DNA of 64,000 nt from Bagarius yarrelli. Taxonomy: Eukaryota; Chordata; Actinopteri; Siluriformes; Sisoridae. The stretch covers positions 2,592,501-2,656,500 of the forward strand of contig VCAZ01000005.1 in the NCBI GenBank assembly GCA_005784505.1, in the 5' to 3' direction. The translations under genes were made by a program, and so were the position numbers. Below are positions 46,395 to 57,494 of the stretch, piece after piece. Numbering within the stretch: position 1 is the stretch's first letter; every line of letters starts with the position of its first letter. The notes beneath the pieces were generated by a model that saw only the letters and a list, made by a program, of their open reading frames with translations, was not told the origin of the DNA and made no database searches.

Positions 46395-46616
46395 CTTTAA
46401 ACGGCTAACATACTCAATGTGGGGTCATTTAATGTCAGAGGCTTAGGTCAATCAATTAACACAATCGCCAATTAACATCCAATTACTTTTTTGAAAAAGG
46501 AAAAGGCTGATGTGGCTTTGCTACAAGAAACCCATATATTCAGTGGGGAGCATAAAAAAAAAAAAAAAACAACTCATAAGAGACTGGGTAGGACAGGTTT
46601 ATTAATCTTTATTACG
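46395..46616 (+). pseudogene. L1-type LINE ORF2 endonuclease fragment
   Basis: The plus strand gives VGSFNVRGLG, then FLKKEKADVALLQETHIFSG, then LIRDWVGQVY. This is the start of the apurinic-like endonuclease domain of an L1-clade ORF2; LQETH contains the conserved catalytic Glu. An A run at 46554-46570 and frame breaks separate the blocks. The reverse transcriptase is absent. A SINE abuts the 3' side, either inserted into the LINE or at its breakpoint. ORF2 would nick target DNA and copy the LINE RNA; this 220-bp relic cannot. Confidence 0.8.
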
Positions 46617-46790
46617 TTTTACATTTACATCATTTGGCAGATGCCCTAATCCAGAGCGACTTGCATTTATCTATACAATACAACTGAGCAATTGGGGGTT
46701 AAGAGCCTTGCTCAGGGGCCCACAGTGGTGGCTTGGTGGTGCTAGAAATCGAACCCTGGTCTTTCTGGTAGCAGTCCAACAACTTAACTC
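46617..46790 (-). mobile_element. tRNA-derived SINE
   Basis: It is nearly complete on the minus strand. The tail ACATTTACATCATTTGGCAG and the body GAGCCTTGCTCAGGGGCCCA are clear. The head is degenerate (AGTTAAGTTGTTGGACTGC). Confidence 0.9.
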
Positions 46791-46795
46791 TGAAT

Positions 46796-47160
46796 CATAG
46801 TTACATACATAATCTGAGACGTTCCCATTTAGGAACTCGAACTGCATCAAGACGTTTTTAAAACGAAATACCCACAACATTATAGTGCCAAGTCACTGTT
46901 CTGAGTGTATGGGTCCCACTGTGTCGCAAATACTCAGTATCTTGGAGTGGTCGCCAGGTCCAGATTGTAAACCCAGACAAACATATGCGGAAAGTACCAG
47001 CCTGCCGCCATACACGTCTACCGGCAAAACCCTCTTGGACAGGGGTTTGGAGGCCACCCTACCCATTTGAGTGTGCGCTGAACTCCTCCGGGAACGGGAA
47101 GTCCTAATAAGGTAAAGAGATGGTCTCAACCACCTATATGCTTATTGTCTGTTTGGTGGC
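46796..47160. repeat. GC-richer dispersed teleost repeat
   Basis: CATAGTTACATACATAATC, TGAGACGTTCCC, AGGAACTCGAACTGCATCAA and CTTGGAGTGGTCGCCAGGTC, then TGGAGGCCACCCTACCCATT, follow the order of a repeat I recall from many teleosts. Frames of 61-78 codons on both strands here are incidental. The class is unknown. Confidence 0.55.
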
Positions 47161-47686
47161 TGCCGCCCCTCTCTTAGACACCCCAAAACAGATGAATAGC
47201 TTGTGTAGACTTCTCTATAATGCAGCATTCCCAAAACCTCTCTATGCAGCTAGTAAGGCATTTTCCTATAGTTTCCTGAGAGCATAAGGAGTGATTTAAA
47301 TTGAACAGGAGTATCTGGTGCTGTCAGTTGGCTACACTAGGTGCCCCACGTTTTTGCTGGAAATGTGTATAAACAGATTTTTAGAAATATCACTAACATA
47401 TCAAATAGCAAAAATCCCAGTAGGATGCCCGATTATATGATGGTGCTCCTGTTTGAAGTGCAGAAACAAAAAAGAAAGCCAAACTTTTATGCAGACCCTT
47501 ACTTACCCAGTTAGCGTATTAGTACAGAGGCAACTCATGATTTATAACTAAAGAGCGGTAATCATTTCCAATTTGTGCCACTGTGCTACCTCTAAACCAT
47601 GATACAAGAAGCAGAAATAGCGTTTAATGCCGAAAAAAAATGGTTTTCCTTTATCCACATTTTCTCAGTTTTTTTTCCATTACATG
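47161..47686. other. Unassigned sequence
   Basis: It may continue the neighbouring repeat (GCTGCCGCCCCTCTCTTAG, GGTGCCCCACG), but I could not classify it. Confidence 0.35.
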
Positions 47687-47741
47687 TTGCTCTGGATAAG
47701 GGTATATGCCTAAGGCAAAAAATGTAAATGTAAATGTAAAT
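47687..47741 (+). mobile_element. SINE tail fragment
   Basis: Only GTTGCTCTGGATAAGGG and three TGTAAA units remain. Confidence 0.75.
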
Positions 47742-48369
47742 AAGAGGAGGCATAGTATTAAAAGTCAATAAGCACATTAATTGCCTTAGATATGTTTGAC
47801 AACTAAAGAGAAGCAGCAAAATTGTGTGTACTAGTTTTTAAGATCTACTTTGGCATATATATCAATATAAATAAACCCTCCCTTCCCACAGAGGAAGTAA
47901 TAAAATTCACACCAATTTACTTTCATTCTTAATTTTTATTCGTCAAATCAATTATCCAGCACAGCAAATTGTGCCTGGCTTTTAAAATGTTCATTAGGCC
48001 CATGGCTAGAATACAAACTTATAGGCCATTAAGTAGAACTTAACCATGAGATATTGCATTTGGGATGTGATCTGGGAAAAGCAATCACATGGGTAAATTT
48101 TATCCATTAAGGGGGATGATACCATATGAAAGCTCATTTTCGCTAGGTCACTAGCTACCACTTTTGTGTCATTAGTGTTCCTAAATGTTCGTTTATATAA
48201 TTTTTTTTTTTATGAAGTTTTTGTTATCGAACTGGATCGGCTTGCATAACTAATAACCAACAAAAGATACTGGACATTCGGACAGTGAGCTTTATTCCAC
48301 CCCCTCCTTTCAGAACACCCAAGAAGCTGCTCTGCACATCAGTACCTGACTAAATCTTAAGTCTGCGCT
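47742..48369. other. Unassigned sequence
   Basis: No gene was identified. It sits between LINE relics and may hold further decayed LINE sequence that I could not recognise. Confidence 0.4.
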
Positions 48370-48770
48370 TAAGAAACAAATGGCAAAAGCAAAGCAAACA
48401 AGCTGGCTACATGCTAGGCTAAGGAGCTCCCTGTAAAAGCACACCTTTACCCAACCTCTTTATCTATAGTCAACAAAATCGTTGAACTAAAGCTGAGGAT
48501 CCTTTTAAATGGATTAAGTTGTATAAGCAGTTGTATTTCCTTTTTCATTGAAACCTGGCTGAATCGGAACATCCCAGACACGGTTATCGTTCTAGCAGGC
48601 CAAACTGTGTTTCTAGTGGACTCCGGCAATGAAAAAGACAACAGTATGTATATATGCGAGTAACACTTGATGTGCACTCACACTGTTACTCAGACTTGGA
48701 GTCTATAACACTAAACTGCATGCCACTCTATATCCCAAGAGTCAATTTTACTACCTCAGCACACATCAGA
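48370..48770 (+). pseudogene. CR1/L2-like LINE endonuclease fragment
   Basis: Plus-strand translation gives NKIVELKLRILLNGL, FIETWLNRNIPDTVIVLAGQ and, after a frameshift, HCYSDLESITLNCMPLYIPR. This is the order of the endonuclease domain of fish CR1/L2-group LINEs; ETWL holds the conserved catalytic Glu. The G-rich loop after VDSGNEKDN is eroded and the C-terminal endonuclease and reverse transcriptase are missing. The clade is inferred from motif style; Rex-type elements are an alternative. A minus-strand SINE abuts it directly at 48771. Confidence 0.78.
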
Positions 48771-48855
48771 AGTGGCAACTTGGTGGTGCTGGGAATCGAA
48801 TTCCGACTTTCCGATTAGCAGTCCAACACCTTAACCACTGTGATACCACTTCCCC
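48771..48855 (-). mobile_element. tRNA-derived SINE, 5' half
   Basis: On the minus strand GGGGAAGTGGTATCACAGTG, GTTAAGGTGTTGGACTGC and the box-B-like ATTCGATTCCCAGC are well kept. The copy ends at GTTGCCACT. Confidence 0.9.
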
Positions 48856-48944
48856 ATTCATTGTACATGCAGTGACAGTTCTTATTTCATCTTATTTTCA
48901 AACCCTTTCCAAATCGTTTTTTTCGCATACCCTGATAAAGAACA

Positions 48945-49264
48945 GATTTTTCAGGAACGGAATTTTGAGAAAAACGAATGTAAAAACATGCAATGACAAT
49001 AAAAGCACAACAATCAATTATCACATGTAAATGTTACATTTCTGTGGTAAAAAAAAAAAAGTCAGTCATTGTACATCATAAAGAAACAAAATGGTGATAC
49101 ACTTCTGTTGTGCTTTCTTTTTCTGTAATGGAATTTTTTCTCCTGTTTTACTTCCAGTTACAATCGTCTTATAATACAGAAGCAGTAATATAATGAAAGT
49201 AATGCGTGGTGTTAATATAAAAATAAATGAGAGCTCTGTGATCAACACTGCATCACTAAACGAG
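48945..49264 (+). repeat. Unclassified dispersed segment, copy B
   Basis: It is related to 37378-37729, same orientation, sharing the blocks listed there. The clearest is the terminal CAACACTGCATCACTAAACG and the central TCGTCTTATAATACAGAAG. Confidence 0.6.
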
Positions 49265-50427
49265 TGTCAAAATAATTTGATTTCGTTTACAAAATGTATC
49301 TTATTTATGTAAAAGTAATATTAAATAGAAATATCCGACCGGGGGTAATTGTAATAGCTGAAATTTATTGCTTCCTAAATTGGCAGTAATATTTCTAAAA
49401 ATTACACTGACAGGTTGTTATTTTTTTTAATTACTTTGAATTATGTGGAGCAACAAAACAGTTTGGTTCCTATTATCACTTTTGGTATAGTAGATTTTTC
49501 TCCTGTGAATTTGTTTTCTGAACTTTGAACAAAAGACATGACAAAAATTTAGCTTTGCATGTTAATGAGAAACCTGAACGCCTCCAGTTCTGAAGAGGTC
49601 ACTGGTTTTTATTTACTTCTGCTAAAGACCTCAATGTGAAGATGAAAATATCAAAATGTTTGTGACACAAAGGTATGTGTATATTAGACGCAGGTTGTTA
49701 CTTGCAAACTGCCACAATATTTAACATTAGAGCTGAAATTCCTGTCCAAGCTGTCAGAAATAAAACCGTTTTATCCAATAATGCTTATTTTAATACTTAA
49801 ACCTTTTTACAATTTATCCCTGTTTATATGAACATTACAGTATAAAACAAATTAAAAGTGTTTTTGAAATAGTTCAACAATTCTGTTTTTCCTCAAATAG
49901 TTATATTTGTTGTAAATAATTTTGACAGTGGCGCTTGCAATGCTAACGAATTAATACAAATAAATTGACAATCACCTAGAAATAAATTAGCTGAAACAGG
50001 AAATCAATGTTATTCTTCAGCATCTTTAAATCAAGCTGCAGTACATTTAATTCCACAAACAACCAATGAGAACTGCTCTTATTGTAAACAATGCGAACAG
50101 CACTGGTCAAAGACACCTTTGTGATGTTTTGGGAAATACAACGTGAATGAAGTAAACGTAGCATTGGGACATCTTAGTCTTTAATTTCATGTTTGGTCTC
50201 ACACCTACTCCCATATTGACCACACTTTGAGAATTGCAGTTTAGAGCATGGTTTTTTAAGTTTGGCAGACAGCTTTCCAAAGTTGTTTAAAGGGCTGAAG
50301 TCTGCACTCTCTGCAAGTTTTTTTTTTTTTTGTGTGTTTTTAAATTTTTGATGACTGTTTGGGGAAGTTAGTGTTCACAGACTTCTGACCATATAATGTA
50401 TGTTGTGTGTATAGTTTTGGTTATAAA
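49265..50427. other. Unassigned AT-rich sequence
   Basis: Nothing recognised. There is a T run at about 50320-50331. Confidence 0.5.
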
Positions 50428-51479
50428 GACCACTGCACTGCAGATCTTGGTGTCCAATTCTGATTTTGTGACTATATCTGATTTTTTTTTAATGACCCGC
50501 TTACATCATCTTTTAAAACTGACTTGCGGCCAATATTTACACTGTACTCTGCAAAACAACCCAGTGTGGATGTAATGCCCGGTAAAGGAAGTAAAACGGG
50601 GCAATAATCAATGAACACAATGGACGAAGATATGATATGATAAAGGTTGGCAATACACAATGTTCTCTTTAGGCGGAAAACCACTGAGAGAGAAAGAGAA
50701 CCCGTTGTGTGTGCGTTTCAGCTGAAGCGGGTGGTAAAAAAAATTAAATAAAAATAATTGTTAAAACTGCCTCTGGGTTTCAAACGTGTTACAGTGAACA
50801 AAATTAATAAGCAATGGAGAATGTGTAAACGGAAAAAGAAGCGAGTACAGTCAGGTTGGAATGGGTGGAAAAACGTTTTAGGAGTGATGTGTGACAGGAG
50901 AATATCAGCTAGAATCAAGGGGAAGGTGTACAAGACAGTGGTGAGAGCAGCTATGATGTATGGTTTAGAGACAGTGGCACTGAGGTAGAGACAGGTAACA
51001 GAGCTGGAAGTAGGAGAGCTGAAGATGTTGAGGTTTTCTGTAGGAGTGACGAGGTTGGACAGGATTAGAAACGATGTTTTGGGGAGAAAGTCAGGGAAGA
51101 AAAATTGAGGTGGTTTGGACATGTACAGAGGAGGAATAGGTGAATATATTGGTAGGAGGATGTTAGAAATGAAGCTACCAGGCAGAAGACGAAAAGAAAG
51201 ACCAAAGAGGAGGTATATGAATGCGATAAATGAGGTCATGAAGTTAGTGGGTTTGAGTAAAGAGGATGTAGAAAATAGGGTTAGGTGGAGACAGATGATT
51301 CGCTGTGGCGACCCCTAAAAGAGAACAGCCGAAAGAAGAAAGATAGATGTTGGCGTCCACCCGAGTTGACGTCAAGCATTTGTTTTTAATTTTCTTTACA
51401 CTGTGTCAAATCCAATCTGTGCCACATTGGGGCAAAAAACAGAATTGGGTCACTTGATACAGGGAGTGTAAATGCGGCC
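50428..51479 (-). mobile_element. PIF/Harbinger-like element, copy 2, interrupted by a LINE
   Basis: The left part (50428 to about 50600) matches the reverse complement of the right half of 17825-18237: CACTGCAGATCTTGG, CGCTTACATCATCTTTT and GCAAAACAACCCAGTGT. The right part (about 51370-51479) matches the reverse complement of its left half: AATCTGTGCCACATTGGGG, CAGAATTGGGTCACTTGATA and GGAGTGTAAATGCGGCC. A LINE 3' end lies between. The sequence from 50600 to 50815 may be element sequence missing from copy 1. The left terminus is slightly deleted. Confidence 0.8.
50815..51345 (+). pseudogene. RTE-like LINE, 5'-truncated reverse transcriptase C-terminus
   Basis: Plus-strand frames read KKRVQSGWNGWKNVLGVMCD, then RISARIKGKVYKTVVRAAMM and YGLETVAL, followed by a premature stop at the end of this frame (TAG at about 50986). 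After the stop, ELEVGELKMLRFSVGVTRLD and EYIGRRMLEMKLPGRRRKER continue to VRWRQMIRCGDP at the natural end. This is the thumb and C-terminal region of an RTE-like reverse transcriptase. The 3' end AGCCGAAAGAAGAAAGATAG is typical of such LINEs, and 5' truncation is the normal result of target-primed reverse transcription. A 173-codon frame on the opposite strand is only its shadow. RTE is my best guess at clade. Confidence 0.88.
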
Positions 51480-51817
51480 ATAGTGTAAATTTTGTACTGA
51501 GAGTTTAGAACTCTCTAACCCATCCCGTGTGACTTGTGCACTTGGATTGTAACATTGTTGATCCTACAACACAAAACTATCTTAAAAAAAACTCAATAAA
51601 ACCATTATAAAGAAAATAACTTTTTAAATTATATAAGCCTATCTTGTCAAATTACACGCCGTAATATTCTACAAATACTCAACTAATACAACTGATCGGG
51701 ATGCATGGAACTGCATGGATGAACACATGTTTTGACTGCATTAGCCTGAGATTTTGACCTCAACTGGACTAAGCCGGGCCATGCTGGAAGTGTGTGATGC
51801 ATGCAGGAAAATGTGAA

Positions 51818-51857
<40 letters not shown>

Positions 51858-54289
51858 TTAAAACATAATGAAGATGAGGAAAAGCCAGGGGTAATTAATA
51901 TACCTCTCCCACCTGACATGAATTGTGGAATGCTTCTAGTTTATGACATCAGGGAGAGTGTGGTTCACCTCCCGGGCTGATAATGCACTGCATGAGTTCA
52001 TAATCGCTAATCATCTTCCTGACTAACTGATTAATATAAAATGCTGCTCATAGATCATATTTAGCCACTAGTAACAGGATATTGTGGTGAGTAAATTAAT
52101 TATAATTGCTAACTGGTGTCCATCTGTAAAACAGTGCTTGGACCCCGATGATCACTGCTTGCAGTTGTATTGTATTTTAACTGGTCTTCAGGTTCTTGCG
52201 GCTCTTGATTAGGAAATTTCATCAGCTTCCAGGCAACTTTTCGCTCCTGAACTTTAAAGTTGTAAAGGTGAATTGATTGCTTCGGCCATTTTACAAATTC
52301 CCAAAGGGAAACTGTGAAGTTGATATATGCATAGTTTACAATGCAGTTTCTAGCTGATTAAAAGTCCATGACCTGTGCTGAAAGGAATGGTGAAAAATGT
52401 GTGTATGCAGGATTAACTAACAATAGTTAGATGAAAATAATTAGTCCATTATATAAGAATATACAAATCGGGAAAATTTTCTTATATACGTGTAACAGAT
52501 TTTATTAAGACGCTGATTCTAATACCTGATTTGTTAAATTGACCATTTTTAACCAGAGAAAAAGAAAATCGACCCACAGGACATCTTCAATCACTATAAA
52601 CAAATCAATTATTTTATTGCTGCAAGTATAATATTAAATTATTCAGAACATCGGTAGATTTGAGTGCAAGATATTTCACCTCTGTTTGGAAAATCTTACA
52701 TAGAATGTAAATTGTTAACTCTAACAGCTTTGAAGCATCCTGTCATTTTTAACATTAAAATAATGTCTCAAATTATGTCAGTGGTAGAACACCACTTAAA
52801 CTGACAAATTTTACTGCCGCTGCTACCTGAGCAGCCTCCTAACGGCTACAACCACACTCCAAAAATAACATTCGACAGTGGGAGTGTGTGACCTGATGTA
52901 CCACATTTGTCACATTTTACTGGTAGCCTGAATAAAGTTAGCCAACTAACTATAAGACGGAAGAGCATGAACATAAATAGATATCGGACGGGCTTACACT
53001 GGTGGTGTGAGTTGGAAACGGATTGCAAAACTAGCCTAAATGAGGCTAGTAGGCTAAAAGACTTAGCCTTCTTACTACTAGATTTATAAGTTTTATATGT
53101 GCATTTTTTTTTACTCTCCTGTACATTTGAGGTATTTGGTATTAAGCTTGTTCAGATTGTTTATTTATTGCCCACTACTGGTTTACAATTTATAACCGTA
53201 GGGTAGCTAAGAGATGAGGTGATTGCTGGTGCCAACAGCTTGTGTGTTAATATTAGTAATATCACGGTGAGCAGTTGTAGATTCATTAGTTCATGCATGT
53301 AATCTACATAATTGTTGAGCAGTTCAGTCGTCGAGTAGGCTAATGTTATCGGTACCTATAGTTACCATTTCAGGAACTTTTTTCATATCAAGTGTAGTCA
53401 CGAGTGTATTTGTGAATTTGAATTAAAGGTTCAATGGAGTTTTTGCTGTTAATGAATGGCTTTATTTATGGTGGCTTTATTCCGCAATACTGGTAACAGA
53501 CACTTGTGTACATGGGAGAACCGTAAGTGAAATATTGTTGCTTTTGGTATTGCTTTGAAAGAATTGTGTGATCATGGGTTTAAACAGGGTTAAGCAGATA
53601 TGGTTACAGTTTATAATCTCTATTTTTTATATACATTTGCATGGGTTTTTATTTAGGGAATTTTGGAACTTTGCTATGAATATATTGCCCCTGATAGGTT
53701 AGATATAATCTGAGGTACTTATGAATAACTAGACATTCTTTAAAAGCTTCTTTTTTTTTGATGGGCTTTGTGGAGTGAGATGTCAACACCCAATGTCAAA
53801 TACGCTCAATGTGGATTCTGAGCAGTAGAAAAAAAAAAATCCTTGATCAATTTTTTTTTTTTTAAATAGATTTTGCCCCTTACGTCTTAACCTTATAACC
53901 CGCACAGTGCAAAATGCTTGGAAATGATCTGTGCTCAGAAGATCTGTGTATAGAGAAGCTTAAATAACAGTAATGGGATATGAAAAAAAATTATAATTAG
54001 AAAGAAAAGATGGAGAGTGAATAGCACAACTGATGAAAATGAAAAGATTGTAAATAAATAAAATAAGTAATGAAGGGAATGAGAGGGGTACAGAAATAAA
54101 CAGCATAAAATTAGGGTAAAAAAGGAACAGGAAAATTTATTTCCTTTAAACCAAAGCCGTCATAGCGTTTGTGTTGTTTTTGTTGGTTTGAGAGAAAAAC
54201 TGAAATTGAAAAATTGAAAGGTTATTGATTTTTAGTATAAAGTCTGACTAATTATTAAACTAATTAAACATTGTTCTTTAACATTTACT
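51480..54289. other. Unassigned sequence, parts CNE-like
   Basis: It has a poly(A) run at 51822-51855. Blocks 51900-52060 and 52130-52330 are balanced and repeat-free, with ATAATCGCTAATCATC and CTGATTAATATAAAATGC, and could be conserved non-coding DNA; untested. The 60-codon frames at 52846-53089 on both strands are featureless. Confidence 0.4.
51822..51855. repeat. Poly(A) tract
   Basis: 34 consecutive A residues with no recognisable retroposon body upstream. Confidence 0.95.
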
Positions 54290-54560
54290 TCCTTCACCAT
54301 ATTTACTAAATAAAGATTATTGATTATTATAATTTTTTTTATAAATAGTACTATGGGCATTTATATAGGATAGGGGCAAAACGTAACATTATATATGTAA
54401 TGTATCCAATAATAAAACAAAAACTTCAGAAAAATAGTGACAGTTTATTATTTTTAGCATTATTTTGGCCTGAAATTGCTAGGATAGGCAGAAATACAAT
54501 ACAGAAATAAAAAAAAATAAAAAAACATGCAGCATGCAGGTATTGGGGAAAAATGTATAA
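54290..54560 (+). repeat. Possible third copy of the 57.5/58.7-kb duplicated segment
   Basis: CATTATTTTGGCCTGAAATT followed by GCTAGGATAGGC resembles CTCATTTTGGTCTCAAACTG and GCTAGGATGAGC in 58685-59340. Similarity elsewhere is weak. Confidence 0.35.
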
Positions 54561-54909
54561 TTTCTGTAATAGTACAGTATGTAATGTAGGCAGGAGGAGC
54601 AAGACAGTTTTACAGTTTTATCTTACAGGGTAAATCTAAAAAGATTCAGACTTTTTAATTTATTTTTCAATACTTATGCTTACAAAATGTGTTATAATTT
54701 AAAGCATAGCAAATGAATGGATTAAAATAAGTCTCAAGAGTCACAGAGAATGATGGCTTTTCATTACTCTTCTATATTGAAGTCGACTTCTTTAATACAG
54801 TATATACTGTACACTAGACTAAAAGAACCACAGACATGTTTTTAAATAATGTAACAATGAATTACAAAACTAAAATCATTCCAAGTGGTGGCACTGACAA
54901 CACTATTAA
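54561..54909. other. Unassigned AT-rich sequence
   Basis: Nothing recognised. Confidence 0.5.
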
Positions 54910-54988
54910 GGGAAGTGGTGGCTCATGGTTAAGATGTTGGACTACCAACTACCAAGAAAGTCTGCCAAATGCTGCAAATGTAAATGTA
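54910..54988 (+). mobile_element. tRNA-derived SINE with internal deletion
   Basis: The head GGAAGTGGTGGCTCATGGTT and GATGTTGGACTACCAACTAC join directly to the tail AAGTCTGCCAAATGCTGCAA with TGTAAATGT. About 100 bases of body are missing. Confidence 0.88.
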
Positions 54989-55392
54989 AGGTTCTATTTA
55001 CTTGCCGTTTCCTTTAAATGCAAATAGTTGACTGGTTAATTTTTAAATCAAAAGTTTGGATTGGTGAGTAGCTCACTTTCTTTTTCATGGTAAGATTCAT
55101 TTTTTAGCCTAGCATTTATGATATAATAAAAACATTGCTTTTATCATGGCAATGTGTCCATGCCACAGGCGTTATGAACATAATGATAAAGTAAATGCTA
55201 CTGCATGTGTGTGTGTGCGCGTTTGTGTGTGCGTCTTTAGTTGTCCCGTTTTTAAAAAAGGTATAATAGATGATTGTCTTCTGCTGGTTAAAAGTCTCAT
55301 CACATACTGATAATCATCATGATATTGTATATGTAATTTTGGTCTGAAAATTCTGACAGGCAGGTAGGACATTCTGTCAACTTAAGTATTTA
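54989..55392. other. Unassigned sequence
   Basis: A GT-rich run lies at about 55206-55230. Nothing else was recognised. Confidence 0.5.
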
Positions 55393-56122
55393 CAGTGTTG
55401 GGTAAGCTACTTGAAAAATGTGGTAAGCTAGACTATTAGTTACTATTTGTTGAATTAGCCTTTACTACACTGAAATGTAGCTAAGCCACAGCAACATGGC
55501 ATGCAGGCAATGTGAGCTTGCTAATATCTTAGCTATTTTTTTTATTTTTATATCAATTCAAATTCGGGCTCCAGTATAGACATTGACATTATAATGTGGG
55601 AACACCTAAAATTTTCTGTGATTTTGGTTATAGAGATGAGAAAAGGATTGCATTTGGCACACGTGCAGCGAATCATACTAGCGCATGCATGTTATACTCC
55701 TAATAAATAATGACCTAAATTAAATAGAAAAATGTTTCGAGATATACCGTATATCTAGGTGTTGGGGAATAAATATTGACATTTTAATGTTACAGAAAAA
55801 AAAAACCTAGTGGTTGGCTGTTGCTACCTGTTGTTTTTGCAAATTGCAATCTAATTAGCAACATTTGCAAGCTAATTTGGGAATAATAAATCAAGTCACA
55901 TTCTTGTAACGTCACTCTCCAGAGCAAAAGGTGGCAGAAATGCACAAAAAAACCTGGTTGGAGTCATTTATGGATCCAGGATCAGTAAATGTAGCTCATG
56001 TGAATGCTACTGTATTAACTTGATCAACAAAAGAGCTTTGCTATTAATAAGCTATTTTATTCAGATAACAACAATGCTACAAAAACACTACTGAGAAATG
56101 TAGCTACTTGTAACAACACTAC
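55393..56122 (+). mobile_element. hAT-like non-autonomous DNA element, copy 2
   Basis: The left end is CAGTGTTGGGTAAGCTACTT. The right end, read inward, is TAGTGTTGTTACAAGTAGCT, so the termini are imperfect inverted repeats around AGTGTTG. The part from 55648 matches 4500-5130. No convincing target duplication was found. The GTACCG-type block of copy 1 is replaced by a GCGCATGCATG sequence here. Confidence 0.55.
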
Positions 56123-57494
56123 ATTTGCATATCTATATGCACCCAATTTGCGCATACAGGATACGTCATCCGCACGTTAATATACTGCAGAAAAAAGGGA
56201 TTAATCAAAATAGAACTAAAAGCTGAATTGATATCGGTGTAGCGTTTCCACAATGGAGTCGACTACAAGAGTCCAAGGGTCTGAAAGCTGTTGTCGTAGT
56301 CGCAGTATTTCTTTTGGACAGGCAGGAATATGGTGCGATTCCAAAGATGTAAATGCATCAGCAGCAGTGAGGTTTTTGATCTTCACCACACAAACTGTAT
56401 TGTGATAAATCTGCAAAGTGTAAAGTCTCCCTTTAAATGTCATTGCTTTCAGGCACTGTTTGATCCCAGACCAATCTGAGTGTGTGATGATCTGATTGGA
56501 TCAGTATACCATCCCCACCCACCTCCAGAGAACTCACCTGTCTTTGCATGATGAATGCTATGGAACAACTATTAGCTACTGTGACTCACACAAAGGTTGA
56601 GCCAAAATTCTGAATCATGGAAAAAGACTGCATTAATCACCACACTACTGTAACAAAAAGTGTGTGTGCGCGTGTTTTGTTCCTTACCACAGTTACTCAC
56701 AGCCCATTAGTTGAGGCTAGAAAATGGCACAGACATCACACACACACGCTGCATTATTAACGGAAGCCGCTATCTTCCTGAAAAGCTGAGGCAAGGATGC
56801 CATGTTGGAAAGGTCACAGGCTGCTTTCCATCGCTCCAGTTTGTCTGTTTGATTAAGTCTGGCCATTAAAGCGCTTGGCCAACACACTGGCCGTGTCCTG
56901 TTTCATCTGCAGCCAGACTGAATACAAACTAATCAGGTTGAGGAAAAAAAAAAGACAGACAAGTAGGGAAAAAAAAGACAGAGGAGGGAAGAAGATCAGA
57001 AACTGAGCAGCGTGCCAAAAGGGCAACTTCTGACAGCTTGATGAAACGATCAATCAGCAAAAGAGAAATGCATAAGATAAGGAAAAGAAAAGAAGCGAAG
57101 ATGGAGGGTGTAATGAGAAAAAAAAAAAGATATATAATACCTGATGCATTTACATCTTTATAATTGAGCATGCCAGAAATAGATAATTTAGTGTGTGAAA
57201 GTCATACAGAGGATATCTAAGAAGGGGAAAATGACATTACGGGATTGGCCAGATTTTCTCACACACATCCTTCAATAATAAATCCAGTAAACAGTACCTA
57301 CAAATTAAACACAGTCAGAAGAACTAGATCAAGAAACACCAAGAAACATTTTAGCCCCGCACGATTTCCGCCTTCTCCCAAGCCTAGAATTTCTAAGCAT
57401 TTGTCCCATATAAAGCTCACCCGCATTATGGCAGTTTGACCACGTAACCAGTGTTGTCCATAGACAAGATCTCAGTTATGAACTTTCCTAAATC
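56123..57494. other. Unassigned sequence, parts CNE-like
   Basis: Blocks 56450-56620 and 56700-56930 are balanced and repeat-free, with GTCTTTGCATGATGAATG resembling an octamer context. A-rich runs lie at 56941-56975 and 57118-57128. No gene was found. Confidence 0.4.

Noticed and set aside
50718..51239. 173-codon open frame on the minus strand, the longest in the window
   Set aside because: It is the antisense shadow of the LINE reverse transcriptase fragment on the plus strand, whose motifs are clear.
51822..51855. Poly(A) tract as the tail of a processed pseudogene
   Set aside because: The 300 bp upstream carries no recognisable coding or SINE sequence, and no target duplication was seen.
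55393..56122. Eight-base target duplication around the hAT-like copy 2
   Set aside because: The flanks AGTATTTA and CATTTGCA do not match convincingly.
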